The position numbers and the translations under genes are program-made. The notes below the pieces were generated by a model. That model saw only the letters and a list, made by a program, of their open reading frames with translations. It did not search any database and was not told the DNA's origin. This document shows positions 51,876 to 51,949 of a stretch of DNA of 51,949 nt, one piece after another. The DNA is from Planctomycetota bacterium. GTDB lineage: Bacteria; Planctomycetota; Planctomycetia; Pirellulales; Pirellulaceae. Each line of letters opens with the position of its first letter. Within the stretch, counting starts at the first letter, position 1. The stretch is from contig JAPLNJ010001211.1 in the NCBI GenBank assembly GCA_026692885.1, positions 1 to 51,949 on the forward strand, in the 5' to 3' direction.

Positions 51876-51949
51876 CCCGAAGCGTAAGCATCGTTGGAGA
51901 AAAAAGTGTCAGGCGCCAAGTGAGCGGCAAGGCGCTAGCCGCCGGTATT
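51876..51949. other. Window end with a palindromic repeat piece
   Basis: The last bases include GAGCGGCAAGGCGCTAGCCG with a GCGGC/GCCGC stem, the type of palindrome found between planctomycete genes. It is cut by the window edge, so its full shape cannot be judged. No gene starts here. Confidence 0.35.

Overview
The window is GC-rich and looks like a planctomycete genome (Planctomycetota, Pirellulales-like). The evidence is many secreted glycoside hydrolases and esterase-like proteins, an ECF sigma factor followed by a FecR-LamG membrane protein, an SHD1-domain secreted protein, a HzsA-related beta-propeller protein and very long STAND/WD40 proteins. No rRNA, tRNA, CRISPR array, prophage or transposase gene was seen. 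The fragmentation suggests a metagenome-derived contig or a genome with heavy local decay.

Layout. 1-4150: 3' part of a sialidase, a secreted SGNH-like protein with a decayed paralogue in front of it, then gene tails (alpha/beta hydrolase, WD40) and a truncated beta-helix protein. 4505-8827 (-): an orphan TIR-STAND-WD40 protein, a candidate defence sensor. 9302-11234: a broken HzsA-related gene containing a palindromic repeat block. 11579-12383: a GxxExxY gene with PD-(D/E)XK/RecB-like motifs, flanked by repeated copies of its own 3' end plus a hairpin. 12536-16432: a large secreted glycoside hydrolase. 16694-17225: a MazF-type toxin with a candidate antitoxin. 17452-19200: an SHD1 protein. 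19333-23068: a graveyard of PA14, DUF4143, PQQ, PIN, XRE, HEPN and GH95 fragments around an intact DUF5678/aspartyl-protease-like pair. 23065-28521: a sulfatase/glycoside-hydrolase chimera, then an ECF sigma, FecR-LamG and secreted-protein cluster. 29293-39999 (-): a deoxysugar-polysaccharide operon (SGNH-LamG chimera, GH39-like, URO-D family, GH106-like, truncated GH29, GH95 remnant). 40498-43935: an MmeI-like single-chain restriction-modification enzyme followed by two structured inverted-repeat elements. 44411-44811: a decayed VapBC-like pair. 44935-47040: a three-domain OvoA (ovothiol synthesis). 47490-48671 (-): an orphan helical protein. 49341-51746: a fusion of FAD/NAD oxidoreductase, rubredoxin, membrane segment and di-haem cytochrome c, followed by a 34-residue membrane peptide.

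How the genes work together. The minus-strand operon and the plus-strand sialidase, glycoside hydrolase and sulfatase pieces fit the breakdown of fucose-, rhamnose- or sialic-acid-rich sulfated polymers. The TIR-STAND protein, the MmeI-like enzyme, the toxin-antitoxin genes and the HEPN and PIN remnants form a thin defence layer.

The most striking observations are (1) the oxidoreductase-rubredoxin-membrane-cytochrome fusion, whose three predicted membrane spans place the NAD and haem ends on opposite sides of the membrane, (2) the nuclease-like GxxExxY gene with its repeated hairpin cassette, and (3) the number of head-to-tail gene chimeras and internal deletions, which reflect either a real deletion process or systematic assembly collapse.
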